Of a DNA stretch of 60,798 nt, positions 17,301 to 25,275 are shown piece after piece. The stretch is taken from the NCBI RefSeq assembly GCF_002885955.2, contig NZ_POQS01000001.1:659804-720601 (forward strand). The letters run 5' to 3'. The stretch comes from Achromobacter pulmonis. GTDB lineage: Bacteria; Pseudomonadota; Gammaproteobacteria; Burkholderiales; Burkholderiaceae_B. Made by a program: the position numbers and the translations under genes. Below the pieces are notes generated by a model. It did not search any database. It worked only from the letters and a program-made list of their open reading frames with translations, and was not told where the DNA came from. Within the stretch, counting starts at the first letter, position 1; every line of letters begins with the position of its first letter.

Positions 17301-18869
17301 GGCCTGGGCCCCGGCGGCGATACGGAACACCGCCACCGCCTGCCGCAGGCCCTGCGCCTGGGCTTCCAGCGCGGCGGCGGCCGCCGCCGTCTGCTCGACC
17401 ATGGCGGCGTTTTCCTGGGTGGCGCGTTCGATGTCGGCCACCGCATCGTTGACCGAGGCGATGCCGGCGGCCTGTTCGGCCGTGGCGCTGGAGATCTCCG
17501 CCACCAGCTGGGTCACCCGGTCCACCGACACGACCATGTCGCGCATGGTGTCGCCGGCCAGGCCCACCTGGCGCACGCCGGCCTCGACCCGTTGCGCGGA
17601 ATCCTCGATCAGGCCCTTGATCTCGCGGGCCGCCTGAGCGCTGCGTTGCGCCAGCGAGCGCACCTCGCCGGCCACCACCGCAAAGCCCTTGCCCTGCTCG
17701 CCGGCGCGCGCCGCTTCCACCGCGGCGTTGAGCGCCAGGATGTTGGTCTGGAACGCGATGCTGTCGACCACCGCGACGATTTCCTCGATGCGGCGGGCGC
17801 TGTCGGCGATGCCGCGCATGCTGTGCACCACTTCTTCCACCGCCTGGCCGCCGCGCTGCGCGAGTTCGGTGGCGCCCAGCGCCTGGCGGCTGGCCTGGTC
17901 GGCGTTGCCGGCGGTGAGCTGCACGGTGTGGGACAGCTGCGTCAGGTTGGCGGCGGCTTCCTGCAGCGAATCGGCCTGGCGGGCGCTGCGCTCGGACATG
18001 TGGGCCCCGCCGGCGGCGATTTCGCTAGCGCCGGTATGGATTTCCTCGACCCCCTGCCGCACCGACGCCACCGCGGCCGACAGCCCGGTCTGCATGCGGC
18101 GCATGGCCGAGTACAGCACGCCGATTTCGTTGTCGCCGCGCATGGCGATGGCGCCGGTCAGGTCGCCGTCGGCGATGCGGTCGAAATGCGCGCCGGCCTC
18201 GTTCAGCGGGCGCAGGATGCCGCGGCGAAACGCCAGCCGGATCAGCACGGCCAGGATCAGCACGGCCGCCAGCACGCCGGCGGCCACCGCGATCACGCTT
18301 TCCAGCGTACGGCTGGCCTCGGCCACCGCGGCCTGGCCCTGCGCCCGGGCGTAAGCCTGGTAGGCGTCGGCCTGCTTGACGTAGGCCGCGCCGCTGGCCG
18401 GCAGCACCTTGTCCACCAGCCGGTTCACCTCGATCCCGTTCCAGCCCTTGATGGCCGCCAGCATGGGCGCGAGCGTCTGGCCGGCGAAGGCCTTGTGGGC
18501 GGCCAGCACCTGGTCGAACAAGGGCTTGCCCTGCGCGCTGGCGTCCGGGTTGGCGCGCAGCCGGCCCAGGCTGGCGACGGCCTGTTCCAGCAGTTCGGCG
18601 GCATGCGCCAGCGACTCGTCGCGCGCCTCCTGCAGGCCGCTTTCCATGGCAGTCTTGGCGTCGGTGAGCGCGGCGCGGGCCTGGAACAGCCGGCTGGTCA
18701 TGTCCGCCAGGTCGCTGGCCCGCTCGATGCTGCCCCGGCCCAGCGCCTCGATGCCGGCGCGGTTGTCGCGCAGCACGACGATGCCGGCGGCCGCCGCCAC
18801 CGCGAACAGCACCACAAACAACGCAAGAATGGCCGACAACGCCGTCGTGACCCTGATGTTTTTCCGCAT
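17169..18869 (-). CDS. Methyl-accepting chemotaxis protein
   Basis: A 566-residue chemoreceptor. Transmembrane helix 1 is at about residues 10-32, the periplasmic four-helix ligand domain at 35-190, and helix 2 at about 192-213. A HAMP domain follows, then the signalling domain with the conserved tip IAFQTNILALNAAVEAARAG near residue 385. The last 45 or so residues (after AVFRIAAGAQ) are not typical of the family and are encoded antisense to the end of the GGDEF gene. A family-typical stop has probably been lost. No CheB/CheR pentapeptide is seen at the C-terminus. The ligand is unknown. Confidence 0.93.
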   Translation of the reverse strand: MRKNIRVTTALSAILALFVVLFAVAAAAGIVVLRDNRAGIEALGRGSIERASDLADMTSRLFQARAALTDAKTAMESGLQEARDESLAHAAELLEQAVASLGRLRANPDASAQGKPLFDQVLAAHKAFAGQTLAPMLAAIKGWNGIEVNRLVDKVLPASGAAYVKQADAYQAYARAQGQAAVAEASRTLESVIAVAAGVLAAVLILAVLIRLAFRRGILRPLNEAGAHFDRIADGDLTGAIAMRGDNEIGVLYSAMRRMQTGLSAAVASVRQGVEEIHTGASEIAAGGAHMSERSARQADSLQEAAANLTQLSHTVQLTAGNADQASRQALGATELAQRGGQAVEEVVHSMRGIADSARRIEEIVAVVDSIAFQTNILALNAAVEAARAGEQGKGFAVVAGEVRSLAQRSAQAAREIKGLIEDSAQRVEAGVRQVGLAGDTMRDMVVSVDRVTQLVAEISSATAEQAAGIASVNDAVADIERATQENAAMVEQTAAAAAALEAQAQGLRQAVAVFRIAAGAQASAIEIRQGGAGVALGHQRQIPMLDLVLDVGGGRGDGLRADALA

Positions 18870-19017
18870 ATCCGTCCGTCAGTAACCTTGCCGCCCGCGG
18901 CGGCACCGGCGGAAATTATGGGTATGCAGTTTGGCAATTTCTTGACACAACCCGGCCTTGCTCCTGACAAACGCCCGTCATGAAACTGCGCTTTTGCGAA
19001 CAGGAACCCCGTATTAA

Positions 19018-19032
19018 CCAATTGTGAATTGG
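19018..19032. promoter_or_regulatory. Perfect inverted repeat upstream of the acyl-CoA dehydrogenase
   Basis: CCAATT-GTG-AATTGG is a perfect 6-3-6 dyad 68 bp upstream of the dehydrogenase ATG at 19100, in the region between divergent chemoreceptor and dehydrogenase genes. It is a good operator candidate, but no regulator gene is adjacent. Confidence 0.4.
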
Positions 19033-19099
19033 CATGGCCGGCGCCTTGCGGCACATTCAACGCTGTACCGAACCATTACCACCCATCAGAAACAGCCTC

Positions 19100-20257
19100 A
19101 TGCCCAACGCCCACGCCTACCAGGACATCCGCGAAGCCGTACGCGACCTCTGCGCCCAATTCCCCTCCGAGTACTTCCGCAAGATCGACGAAGAACGGGG
19201 CTACCCGGAAGCCTTCGTGCGCGCGCTGACCGAGGCCGGCTGGCTGGCCGCCCTGATCCCGCAGGAGTACGGCGGTTCCGGCCTGGGCCTGACCGAAGCC
19301 TCGGTCATCATGGAAGAGATCAACCGCAGCGGCGGCAATTCCGGCGCCTGCCACGGCCAGATGTACAACATGGGCACGCTGCTGCGCCACGGCTCCGAAG
19401 CCCAGAAGCGCGAATACCTGCCGCGCATCGCCGCCGGCGAACTGCGCCTGCAGTCCATGGGCGTGACCGAGCCCACCACCGGCACCGACACCACCAAGAT
19501 CAAGACCACCGCCGTCAAGCGCGGCGACCGCTACGTGATCAACGGCCAGAAGGTCTGGATCTCGCGCGTGCAGCACTCGGACCTGATGATCCTGCTGGCC
19601 CGCACCACCCCGCTGGAGCAGGTCACGCGCAAATCGGAAGGCATGTCGATCTTCCTGGTGGACCTGCACCACGCCGTCAAGCACGGCATGACCATCCGCC
19701 CGATCCCGAACATGGTCAACCACGAGACCAACGAGCTGTTCTTCGACAATCTGGAGATCCCCGAGGAAAACCTGATCGGCGAGGAAGGCAAGGGATTCAA
19801 GTACATCCTGGACGGCCTGAACGCCGAACGCACCCTGATCGCCGCCGAGTGCATCGGCGACGGCTACTGGTTCGTCGACAAGGTCACCGCCTACGCCAAG
19901 GAACGCATGGTGTTCGGCCGTCCCATCGGCCAGAACCAGGGCGTGCAGTTCCCGATCGCGCGCGCCCACATCAACGTCGAGGCGGCCAGCCTGATGCGCT
20001 ATGAGGCCTGCCGCCTGTTCGACGCGCACCAGCCCTGCGGCGCGCAGGCCAACATGGCCAAGCTGCTGGCGGCCGACGCGTCCTGGGAAGCGGCCAACGC
20101 CTGCCTGCAGTTCCACGGGGGCTTCGGCTTCGCCAACGAATACGACGTGGAACGCAAGTTCCGCGAGACCCGCCTCTACCAGGTCGCGCCGATCTCGACC
20201 AACCTGATTCTTTCCTACGTCGCCGAACACATCCTGGGCCTGCCCCGCTCCTTCTGA
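19100..20257 (+). CDS. Acyl-CoA dehydrogenase family protein
   Basis: A 385-residue FAD-dependent acyl-CoA dehydrogenase. The FAD/substrate motif SMGVTEPTTGTDTTKIKT is near residue 120, and the C-terminal helical domain carries LQFHGGFGFANEYDVER near 340. The segment that usually holds the catalytic glutamate (YEGTSE-like) reads QVAPISTN here. The usual base is therefore absent from this position, and another residue or another reaction must be considered. ATG at 19100 fits the family start. The MmgE/PrpD gene begins 2 bp after the stop, so the two are cotranscribed and probably act in one carboxylate degradation route. The substrate is unknown. Confidence 0.9.
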   Translation: MPNAHAYQDIREAVRDLCAQFPSEYFRKIDEERGYPEAFVRALTEAGWLAALIPQEYGGSGLGLTEASVIMEEINRSGGNSGACHGQMYNMGTLLRHGSEAQKREYLPRIAAGELRLQSMGVTEPTTGTDTTKIKTTAVKRGDRYVINGQKVWISRVQHSDLMILLARTTPLEQVTRKSEGMSIFLVDLHHAVKHGMTIRPIPNMVNHETNELFFDNLEIPEENLIGEEGKGFKYILDGLNAERTLIAAECIGDGYWFVDKVTAYAKERMVFGRPIGQNQGVQFPIARAHINVEAASLMRYEACRLFDAHQPCGAQANMAKLLAADASWEAANACLQFHGGFGFANEYDVERKFRETRLYQVAPISTNLILSYVAEHILGLPRSF

Positions 20258-20259
20258 CC

Positions 20260-21636
20260 ATGACCGCAGCCAAAGACACCCCGCACCTGAGCGCCCAACT
20301 CGCGGCCTTTGCCGCCAATCTGCGCTACGAAGACATCCCCGCGCCGGTCCTGCGCCGCGCCGAAGACCTGTTGCTGGACTGCCTGGCGTCCATTCTGGCC
20401 GGCGCCTCGGCCCGCCCGGTGCAGGCCATCGAACGCTACGCCGCCGCCATGGGCCCGGCCGACGGCCCCAGCGAAGTCCTGATCACGCGCCGCCGCACCA
20501 CGCCGCTGTTCGCGGCGATGGTGAACGCGGCCGCGGCCCATGTGGTCGAACAGGACGACGTGCACAACGGCTCCGTGTTCCACCCCGCCGCCGTGGTGTT
20601 CCCGCCCGCGCTGGCCGTGGCGCAGGCGCTGGGCCGCAGCGGCCGCGACCTGCTGGTGGCCGCCGTCGCCGGCTACGAGGTCGGCATCCGCGTGGGCGAA
20701 TACCTGGGCCGCTCGCACTACAAGATCTTCCACACCACCGGCACCGCCGGCACGCTGGCCGCCGCCGTCACCACCGGACGCCTGCTCAACCTGTCGCCCG
20801 AAGCCATGCTGCATGCGCTGGGTTCGGCCGGCACCCAGGCCGCGGGCCTGTGGGAGTTCCTGCGCGACGCCGCCGACTCCAAGCAGCTGCACACGGCCAA
20901 GGCCGCCGCCGACGGCATCACCGCCGCTTACCTGGCGCAGGACGGTTTCACCGGCGCGCGCCACATACTGGAAGGCCCGCAGGGCATGGCGGCCGGCATG
21001 TCCACCGACGCCGATCCGGCGCGCCTGTGCGACCGCCTGGGCGAGCGCTGGGCCCTGGCCGAAACCTCGTTCAAGTTCCACGCCTCCTGCCGCCACACCC
21101 ATCCGGCCGCGGACGCGCTGCAGCTGGCGCTGCGCGAGCACAAGCTGACCGAGGCCGACATCGAACGCGTCGTGGCTCACGTGCACCAGGGCGCCATCGA
21201 CGTGCTGGGTCCGGTCGTCAACCCGCAGACCGTGCACCAGTCCAAGTTCTCGATGGGGACCGTGCTGGCCCTGATCGCGCGCCAGGGCCGCGCCGGCCTG
21301 GCCGAGTTCGACGCCGGCCTGGACGACCCCGGCGTCGCGGCCTTCCGCGGCAAGGTCGAAATGGAACTGGACCCGGAAGTCGACGGCGCCTATCCGCAGC
21401 GCTGGATCGGCAAGGTCACGGTCTACACCCGCGACGGCCGCCAGCTGCACAGCCGTGTCGACGAACCCAAGGGCGACCCGGGCAATACCCTGAGCCGCGC
21501 CGAGATCGAGGACAAGACGCTCAGCCTGGGCCGCTACGCGGACGCCGCGACCGAAGCCGAACTGCGCGGGCTGATCGCCGCGATCTGGGGGCTGGAGAAG
21601 GCCGACAAGGTGGGGATGCTGCTGGCGCAGGGGTGA
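20260..21636 (+). CDS. MmgE/PrpD family protein
   Basis: A 458-residue member of the family that includes 2-methylcitrate dehydratase and cis-aconitate decarboxylase. Typical features are the helical N-domain with LLLDCLASILAGA near residue 38, HVVEQDDVHNGSVFHPAA near 90, KIFHTTGTAGTLAAA near 155 and KFHASCRHTHPAADA near 270. No citrate-pathway neighbours (prpB, prpC) are present, so methylcitrate degradation is not implied. Two bases separate it from the upstream dehydrogenase, indicating one operon. The substrate is probably a carboxylic acid, but cannot be named. Confidence 0.92.
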   Translation: MTAAKDTPHLSAQLAAFAANLRYEDIPAPVLRRAEDLLLDCLASILAGASARPVQAIERYAAAMGPADGPSEVLITRRRTTPLFAAMVNAAAAHVVEQDDVHNGSVFHPAAVVFPPALAVAQALGRSGRDLLVAAVAGYEVGIRVGEYLGRSHYKIFHTTGTAGTLAAAVTTGRLLNLSPEAMLHALGSAGTQAAGLWEFLRDAADSKQLHTAKAAADGITAAYLAQDGFTGARHILEGPQGMAAGMSTDADPARLCDRLGERWALAETSFKFHASCRHTHPAADALQLALREHKLTEADIERVVAHVHQGAIDVLGPVVNPQTVHQSKFSMGTVLALIARQGRAGLAEFDAGLDDPGVAAFRGKVEMELDPEVDGAYPQRWIGKVTVYTRDGRQLHSRVDEPKGDPGNTLSRAEIEDKTLSLGRYADAATEAELRGLIAAIWGLEKADKVGMLLAQG

Positions 21637-21675
21637 AGGGCGCGGCGTGACGCGCCACCCGCCTGCGCCCCGGCA

Positions 21676-22410
21676 TCAGGCCAACGCCGCGCGCTGCGCC
21701 TGCACCAGCCTGCCGATCCCGGCCTCGGCCAGCACCAGCATCGTATCCAGCTCGGCCCGGGTGAAGGTCGCGCCCTCGCCCGTGCCCTGCACCTCCACGA
21801 AGGCGCCGGCGCCGGTCATGATGACGTTCACGTCGGCGTCGCAGGCCGAATCTTCCTGGTAGTCCAGGTCCAGCACCGCGCGGCCCTCGACCAGGCCCAC
21901 CGACACCGCCGCCACCGCGTCGCGGATCGGATTGGTCGCGAGGTCGCCGCGCTTCATCAGCAAGGCCACCGCGTCGGCCGCCGCGACCCAGGCGCCGGTG
22001 ATGCTGGCGCAGCGCGTGCCGCCGTCGGCCTGCAGCACGTCGCAGTCCAGGTGCAGCGTGCGCTCGCCCAGCGCCTTCATGTCGAACACCGCGCGCAGGC
22101 TGCGCCCGATCAGGCGCTGGATTTCCTGCGTGCGGCCGCTTTGCTTGCCGCGCGCCGCCTCGCGGTCGCCGCGGGTGTGCGTGGCGCGCGGCAACATGCC
22201 GTATTCGGCGGTGACCCAGCCTTCCCCCTTGCCCTTCAGGAAGGGCGGCACCTTGTCCAGCACGCTGGCCGTGCACAGCACGTGGGTGTTGCCGGCCTTC
22301 ACCAGCACCGAACCTTCGGCGTAGCGCGTGAATCCGCGTTCGAGGCTGAACGGGCGCAGTTCGTCGACGGCGCGGCCCGACGGGCGGGCGATGGTGGGGG
22401 CAGTGGTCAC
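21676..22410 (-). CDS. rph: Ribonuclease PH
   Basis: A 244-residue phosphorolytic 3'-5' exoribonuclease that trims tRNA 3' ends. [12 protein letters not shown] near residue 8 is the family opening; [27 protein letters not shown] spans the phosphate and RNA site near 75-100; [11 protein letters not shown] is near 120. The start is GTG at 22410, because AGGAG sits six bases upstream and the resulting length is standard; an upstream ATG at 22431 is less well placed. It is divergent from yicC across a 186-bp gap. Confidence 0.96.
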   Translation of the reverse strand: MTTAPTIARPSGRAVDELRPFSLERGFTRYAEGSVLVKAGNTHVLCTASVLDKVPPFLKGKGEGWVTAEYGMLPRATHTRGDREAARGKQSGRTQEIQRLIGRSLRAVFDMKALGERTLHLDCDVLQADGGTRCASITGAWVAAADAVALLMKRGDLATNPIRDAVAAVSVGLVEGRAVLDLDYQEDSACDADVNVIMTGAGAFVEVQGTGEGATFTRAELDTMLVLAEAGIGRLVQAQRAALA

Positions 22411-22596
22411 TGGCAGCTCCTGAGATGGCATGGATGGGGCGCATTGTACGGGCTGGGGCCGCAGGAACGCGCCGCTTGGAGTATCCTGCCGCGAGATACC
22501 CCGGTTCCAACGTCCCCGCCGGCCAGGCTGCGCCACGGCCGGCGGGCTTTGGCGCTACCGGGCCCCCGATACATGCATCACCAGGATACGCACACC

Positions 22597-23538
22597 ATGA
22601 TTCGCAGCATGACCGCCTTCGGCAACGCCCGCGCAGACCTGGAACAAGGCACGCTGGCGCTGGAACTGCGCAGCGTCAACAGCCGGTTCCTCGACCTGTA
22701 CTTCCGCCTGCCCGACGAATTGCGCCACGTGGAGACGCCGCTGCGCGAACTCCTGACCGCCAATCTCGGGCGCGGCAAGGTCGAGATCCGCGTCTCCTAT
22801 ACGCGCAACGCCAGCGCCGACCTGTCCAAGCTCGATCCCGCCTGGCTCGAAGACCTGGCCGAACAATTGCAGGCCGCCCGCCGCATCCTGCCCGACATCG
22901 CCCCGCCGCGACTGGTCGAACTGTTCAACTGGCCCGGCCAGCGCGCCAATGACGCGCTGGACCCGCAGGTCTGGGGCGCGGCCTGCCTGCAGGCCGCCCG
23001 CCAGGCGCTGATCCAGCTGCAGGAAGGCCGCGAACGCGAAGGCGAGCGGCTGGCCGGCATGATGCGCGAGTGCGCCGACGGCGTGGCCCGCATCGTCGAC
23101 ACCGTCCAGGCCCACCTGCCCCAGCTGCTGGCCGACCATCGCGACAAGCTCGCCGCCAAGCTGCGCGAAAGCGTGGAATCGGCCTTCCCCGGCGGCTTCG
23201 CGCACATCACCGGCGCCGAGCTGTCCGAGCGCCTGTCGCAGGAGGCCAACCTGTTCGCCCTGCGCATCGACGTGGCCGAGGAACTGTCGCGCCTGCGCTC
23301 GCACCTGGAAGAACTGCGCCACCTGCTCACCGACGGCGGCGGCAAGCAAGGCGGCAAACACGGCGACAAGAAACCGGCCGGCAGCGCCGGCAAGCGCCTG
23401 GACTTCCTGTTCCAGGAAATGAACCGCGAAGCCAACACCCTGGGCTCCAAGGCCGGCAGCATGGACGTCACCCGCGCCGCCATGGACCTGAAACTGCTGA
23501 TCGAGCAGATGCGGGAACAGGCGCAGAACATCGAATGA
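22597..23538 (+). CDS. yicC: YicC/YloC family endoribonuclease
   Basis: A 313-residue YicC-family protein: MIRSMTAFGNA at the start, ELRSVNSRFLDLYFRLP near 25, RGKVEIRVSY near 58 and the conserved C-terminal KRLDFLFQEMNREANTLGSK near 267. The family acts in RNA turnover. Between the helical region and the C-terminal block there is a glycine/lysine-rich stretch of about 20 residues (DGGGKQGGKHGDKK...) where homologues have a short loop. ATG at 22597 is the family start. In many betaproteobacteria yicC is followed by gmk; here 15.2 kb of accessory genes intervene. Confidence 0.94.
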   Translation: MIRSMTAFGNARADLEQGTLALELRSVNSRFLDLYFRLPDELRHVETPLRELLTANLGRGKVEIRVSYTRNASADLSKLDPAWLEDLAEQLQAARRILPDIAPPRLVELFNWPGQRANDALDPQVWGAACLQAARQALIQLQEGREREGERLAGMMRECADGVARIVDTVQAHLPQLLADHRDKLAAKLRESVESAFPGGFAHITGAELSERLSQEANLFALRIDVAEELSRLRSHLEELRHLLTDGGGKQGGKHGDKKPAGSAGKRLDFLFQEMNREANTLGSKAGSMDVTRAAMDLKLLIEQMREQAQNIE

Positions 23539-23622
23539 TGGATCGGGCGGCTCACGCCGTGGCGTCCGAGGCGTTTCAGCGCCGGGCCGCCCGAGTCTCC
23601 GGTCAATTGCTCTTCCTTCCAC

Positions 23623-23637
23623 TAATCCATTGGATTA
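23623..23637. promoter_or_regulatory. Perfect palindrome, candidate antitoxin operator
   Basis: TAATCCA-T-TGGATTA is a perfect 7-1-7 inverted repeat immediately upstream of the toxin remnant and the HTH antitoxin gene. HTH antitoxins commonly repress their own operons through such palindromes. Position and symmetry support the call; binding is untested. Confidence 0.6.
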
Positions 23638-23639
23638 AA

Positions 23640-23731
23640 ATGGAACGCGTACCAAGCCATGCACGCGCAACGATCTGGCCAGCCTGGTCGAGATATTGGT
23701 GAGCATCTGGAAAGGGCGAGCGAAATCATGA
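23640..23731 (+). pseudogene. Remnant of a RelE/HigB-type toxin gene
   Basis: Between the operator palindrome and the antitoxin there is no complete toxin frame. One frame begins ATG at 23640 and stops after 20 codons (MERVPSHAR...). Another frame, closed upstream by TAA at 23636-23638, encodes RNDLASLVEILVSIWKGRAKS and ends in a TGA that overlaps the antitoxin ATG (ATGA at 23728-23731). The latter resembles the C-terminal tail of RelE-type toxins that precede such antitoxins. I infer an internal deletion with frame loss; the identity of the toxin is tentative. Confidence 0.45.
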
Positions 23732-24012
23732 GCACCGCATTCAACAGCATCAAGCAAGGCTTGCAGGAAGCGATTGCCCACGCCAAGGGCGACGCTCGTG
23801 GCGTGCGCGTGCATCGTCCCCGCAAGGTCGATGTGAAGGCCGTGCGCGCCAAAGTGGGCATGACCCAGGAGCAGTTCGCTGCTTGCTTCGGCTTTTCCAC
23901 CGCGACCTTGCGGCACTGGGAGCGCGGCGACCGTTCCCCGAGAGGGCCGGCGCTGGTTCTGCTCAACGTGATCGAACGGAATCCCGAGGCGGTCATCGAA
24001 GCGCTCGCCTGA
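23728..24012 (+). CDS. HTH-type antitoxin (NadS/HigA-like), orphan
   Basis: A 94-residue XRE-type DNA-binding protein. It has a short N-terminal part (MSTAFNSIKQGLQEAIAHAKG), a conserved VHRPRKVDVKAVRAKVGMTQEQFAACFG helix-turn-helix at about 30-60, and ATLRHWERGDRSPRGPA near 65. This pattern is that of NadS-like antitoxins paired with upstream RelE-family toxins. ATG at 23728 overlaps the stop of a toxin-like frame, but no intact toxin remains. The upstream palindrome at 23623-23637 is a likely autoregulatory site. An open frame to 23659 gives a longer protein with a non-homologous leader. Confidence 0.8.
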   Translation: MSTAFNSIKQGLQEAIAHAKGDARGVRVHRPRKVDVKAVRAKVGMTQEQFAACFGFSTATLRHWERGDRSPRGPALVLLNVIERNPEAVIEALA

Positions 24013-24033
24013 GTCATAAGCCTCAGTGCACAG

Positions 24034-24073
24034 ACAACGCCCCGGCGGCCGCGCATGGCCGCCGGGGCGTTGT
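24034..24073. terminator. Long perfect hairpin after the antitoxin gene
   Basis: A 17-bp perfect GC-rich stem (24034-24050 with 24057-24073) with a 6-nt loop starts 22 bp after the antitoxin stop. No U-run follows, so it may be a factor-assisted terminator or a structural block to read-through into the sugar transporter operon. Confidence 0.65.
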
Positions 24074-24081
24074 GCCGTTCA

Positions 24082-24099
24082 TCTGGGAAAAATCCCAGA
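24082..24099. promoter_or_regulatory. Perfect inverted repeat upstream of the sugar operon
   Basis: TCTGGGA-AAAA-TCCCAGA is a perfect 7-4-7 dyad 136 bp upstream of the sugar-binding protein ATG. It is a candidate operator for the fucose-type operon. No local regulator gene is present in the cluster, so any cognate regulator would be encoded elsewhere. The remaining bases to 24234 hold nothing I can assign except the GGAGACC ribosome site. Confidence 0.4.
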
Positions 24100-24234
24100 A
24101 TTCGGGCGATCGGTAGCCATTTTTCCGCAGATGAATATATTGGTCGGCAGCAAATAAAGCTGTGACTGGCCGCTGGATCACGGCGATTGCTACGCATCCC
24201 CTGCGACAACGGCGGCATCTGCGGAGACCAGATC

Positions 24235-25275
24235 ATGAAAGCATTGCGCGCCATCCCGGCGCGGGCGCCGCGCCCGCGTTTTCTCCAACGACTGATACTG
24301 GCCATCGCATTGGCCGCGCCCGCCGCAGGCATTGCGCACGCCGCGGCCGCGGACAGGATCGGCGTCAACCTGCCGATGCTGACCTCGCCGTTCTGGCAGG
24401 CGTACAACGGCTACGTCCTGCAGTTCGCCAAGCAGCTCGAGGCCGACATCCTGGCGCCGGTCAATTCCAACCAGGACCCGGCACAGCAGATCACCGACGT
24501 CTCCAACCTGCTCAATCTCGGCACCAAGGGGCTGGTGGTCGCGCCGCTGGATTCGGCCGCCATCAGCCGCGCGCTGGAGCTGGCGGAACAGAAGAACGTG
24601 CCCGTCGTCGCCGTGGACGTGGCTCCCACCAGGGGCAAGGTGGCCATCGTGGTGCGCGCGGACAACCGCGCCTATGGCACCAAGTCCTGCCAATACCTGG
24701 GCGAGCACGTGAAATCGGGCAAGGTGGTGCAGATCATGGGCGACCTGGCCTCGGTCAACGGACGCGACCGCGCCGAAGCCTTCCGCGCCTGCATGAAAGA
24801 CTACCCCGCCCTGACGGTGCTGGAGATCCCCGCCGGCTGGAAGTCCGACGCGGCCGCCGCGGCCCTGGACAGCCTGCTGTCGGCCAATCCGGACCTGAAG
24901 GGCATCTACATGCACGCCGGCGGCGTGTACCTGGCGCCGACCCTGCAGACCTTGCGGCGCAAGGGTCTGCTGCATCCGGCCGGCGACGCCAGGCATATCG
25001 TCATCGTCAGCAACGACGGCATCGCGCAGGAGTACGACGCGATCCGCAAGGGCCATATCGACGCCACCCTGTCGCAGCCGGCCGACCTGTACGCCAAATT
25101 CGGGCTCTATTACGTCAAGGCCGCGATGGCGGGCCAGGCGTTCAAGCCCGGTCCGACCGACCACGGCAGCGTGGTGGTCGAAGTCCTGCCCGGGGTGCTG
25201 GAAGACCAGCTTCCCGCGCCCTTGGTGACCCGGCAGAACGTCGACGACCAGTCGCTGTGGGCCAACCAGCAATGA
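24235..25275 (+). CDS. Sugar ABC transporter (CUT2), binding protein
   Basis: A 346-residue periplasmic binding protein of the RbsB-like family. The N-terminus is a long signal peptide ending near IAHAAAA (residue 40). The mature part starts with DRIGVNLPMLTSPFWQAYN, followed by NSNQDPAQQITDVSNLL near 82 and the hinge-region GTKGLVVAPLDSAAI near 100. ATG at 24235 has GGAG eight bases upstream. It heads a seven-gene run for uptake and oxidation of a sugar, probably L-fucose or a stereochemical relative. Its stop overlaps the ATPase start (ATGA), so translation is coupled. Confidence 0.92.
   Translation: MKALRAIPARAPRPRFLQRLILAIALAAPAAGIAHAAAADRIGVNLPMLTSPFWQAYNGYVLQFAKQLEADILAPVNSNQDPAQQITDVSNLLNLGTKGLVVAPLDSAAISRALELAEQKNVPVVAVDVAPTRGKVAIVVRADNRAYGTKSCQYLGEHVKSGKVVQIMGDLASVNGRDRAEAFRACMKDYPALTVLEIPAGWKSDAAAAALDSLLSANPDLKGIYMHAGGVYLAPTLQTLRRKGLLHPAGDARHIVIVSNDGIAQEYDAIRKGHIDATLSQPADLYAKFGLYYVKAAMAGQAFKPGPTDHGSVVVEVLPGVLEDQLPAPLVTRQNVDDQSLWANQQ

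Noticed and set aside
18942..18970. Sigma-70 promoter with TTGACA upstream of the acyl-CoA dehydrogenase
   Set aside because: TTGACA is present at 18942-18947, but no reasonable -10 box lies at 16-18 bp spacing.
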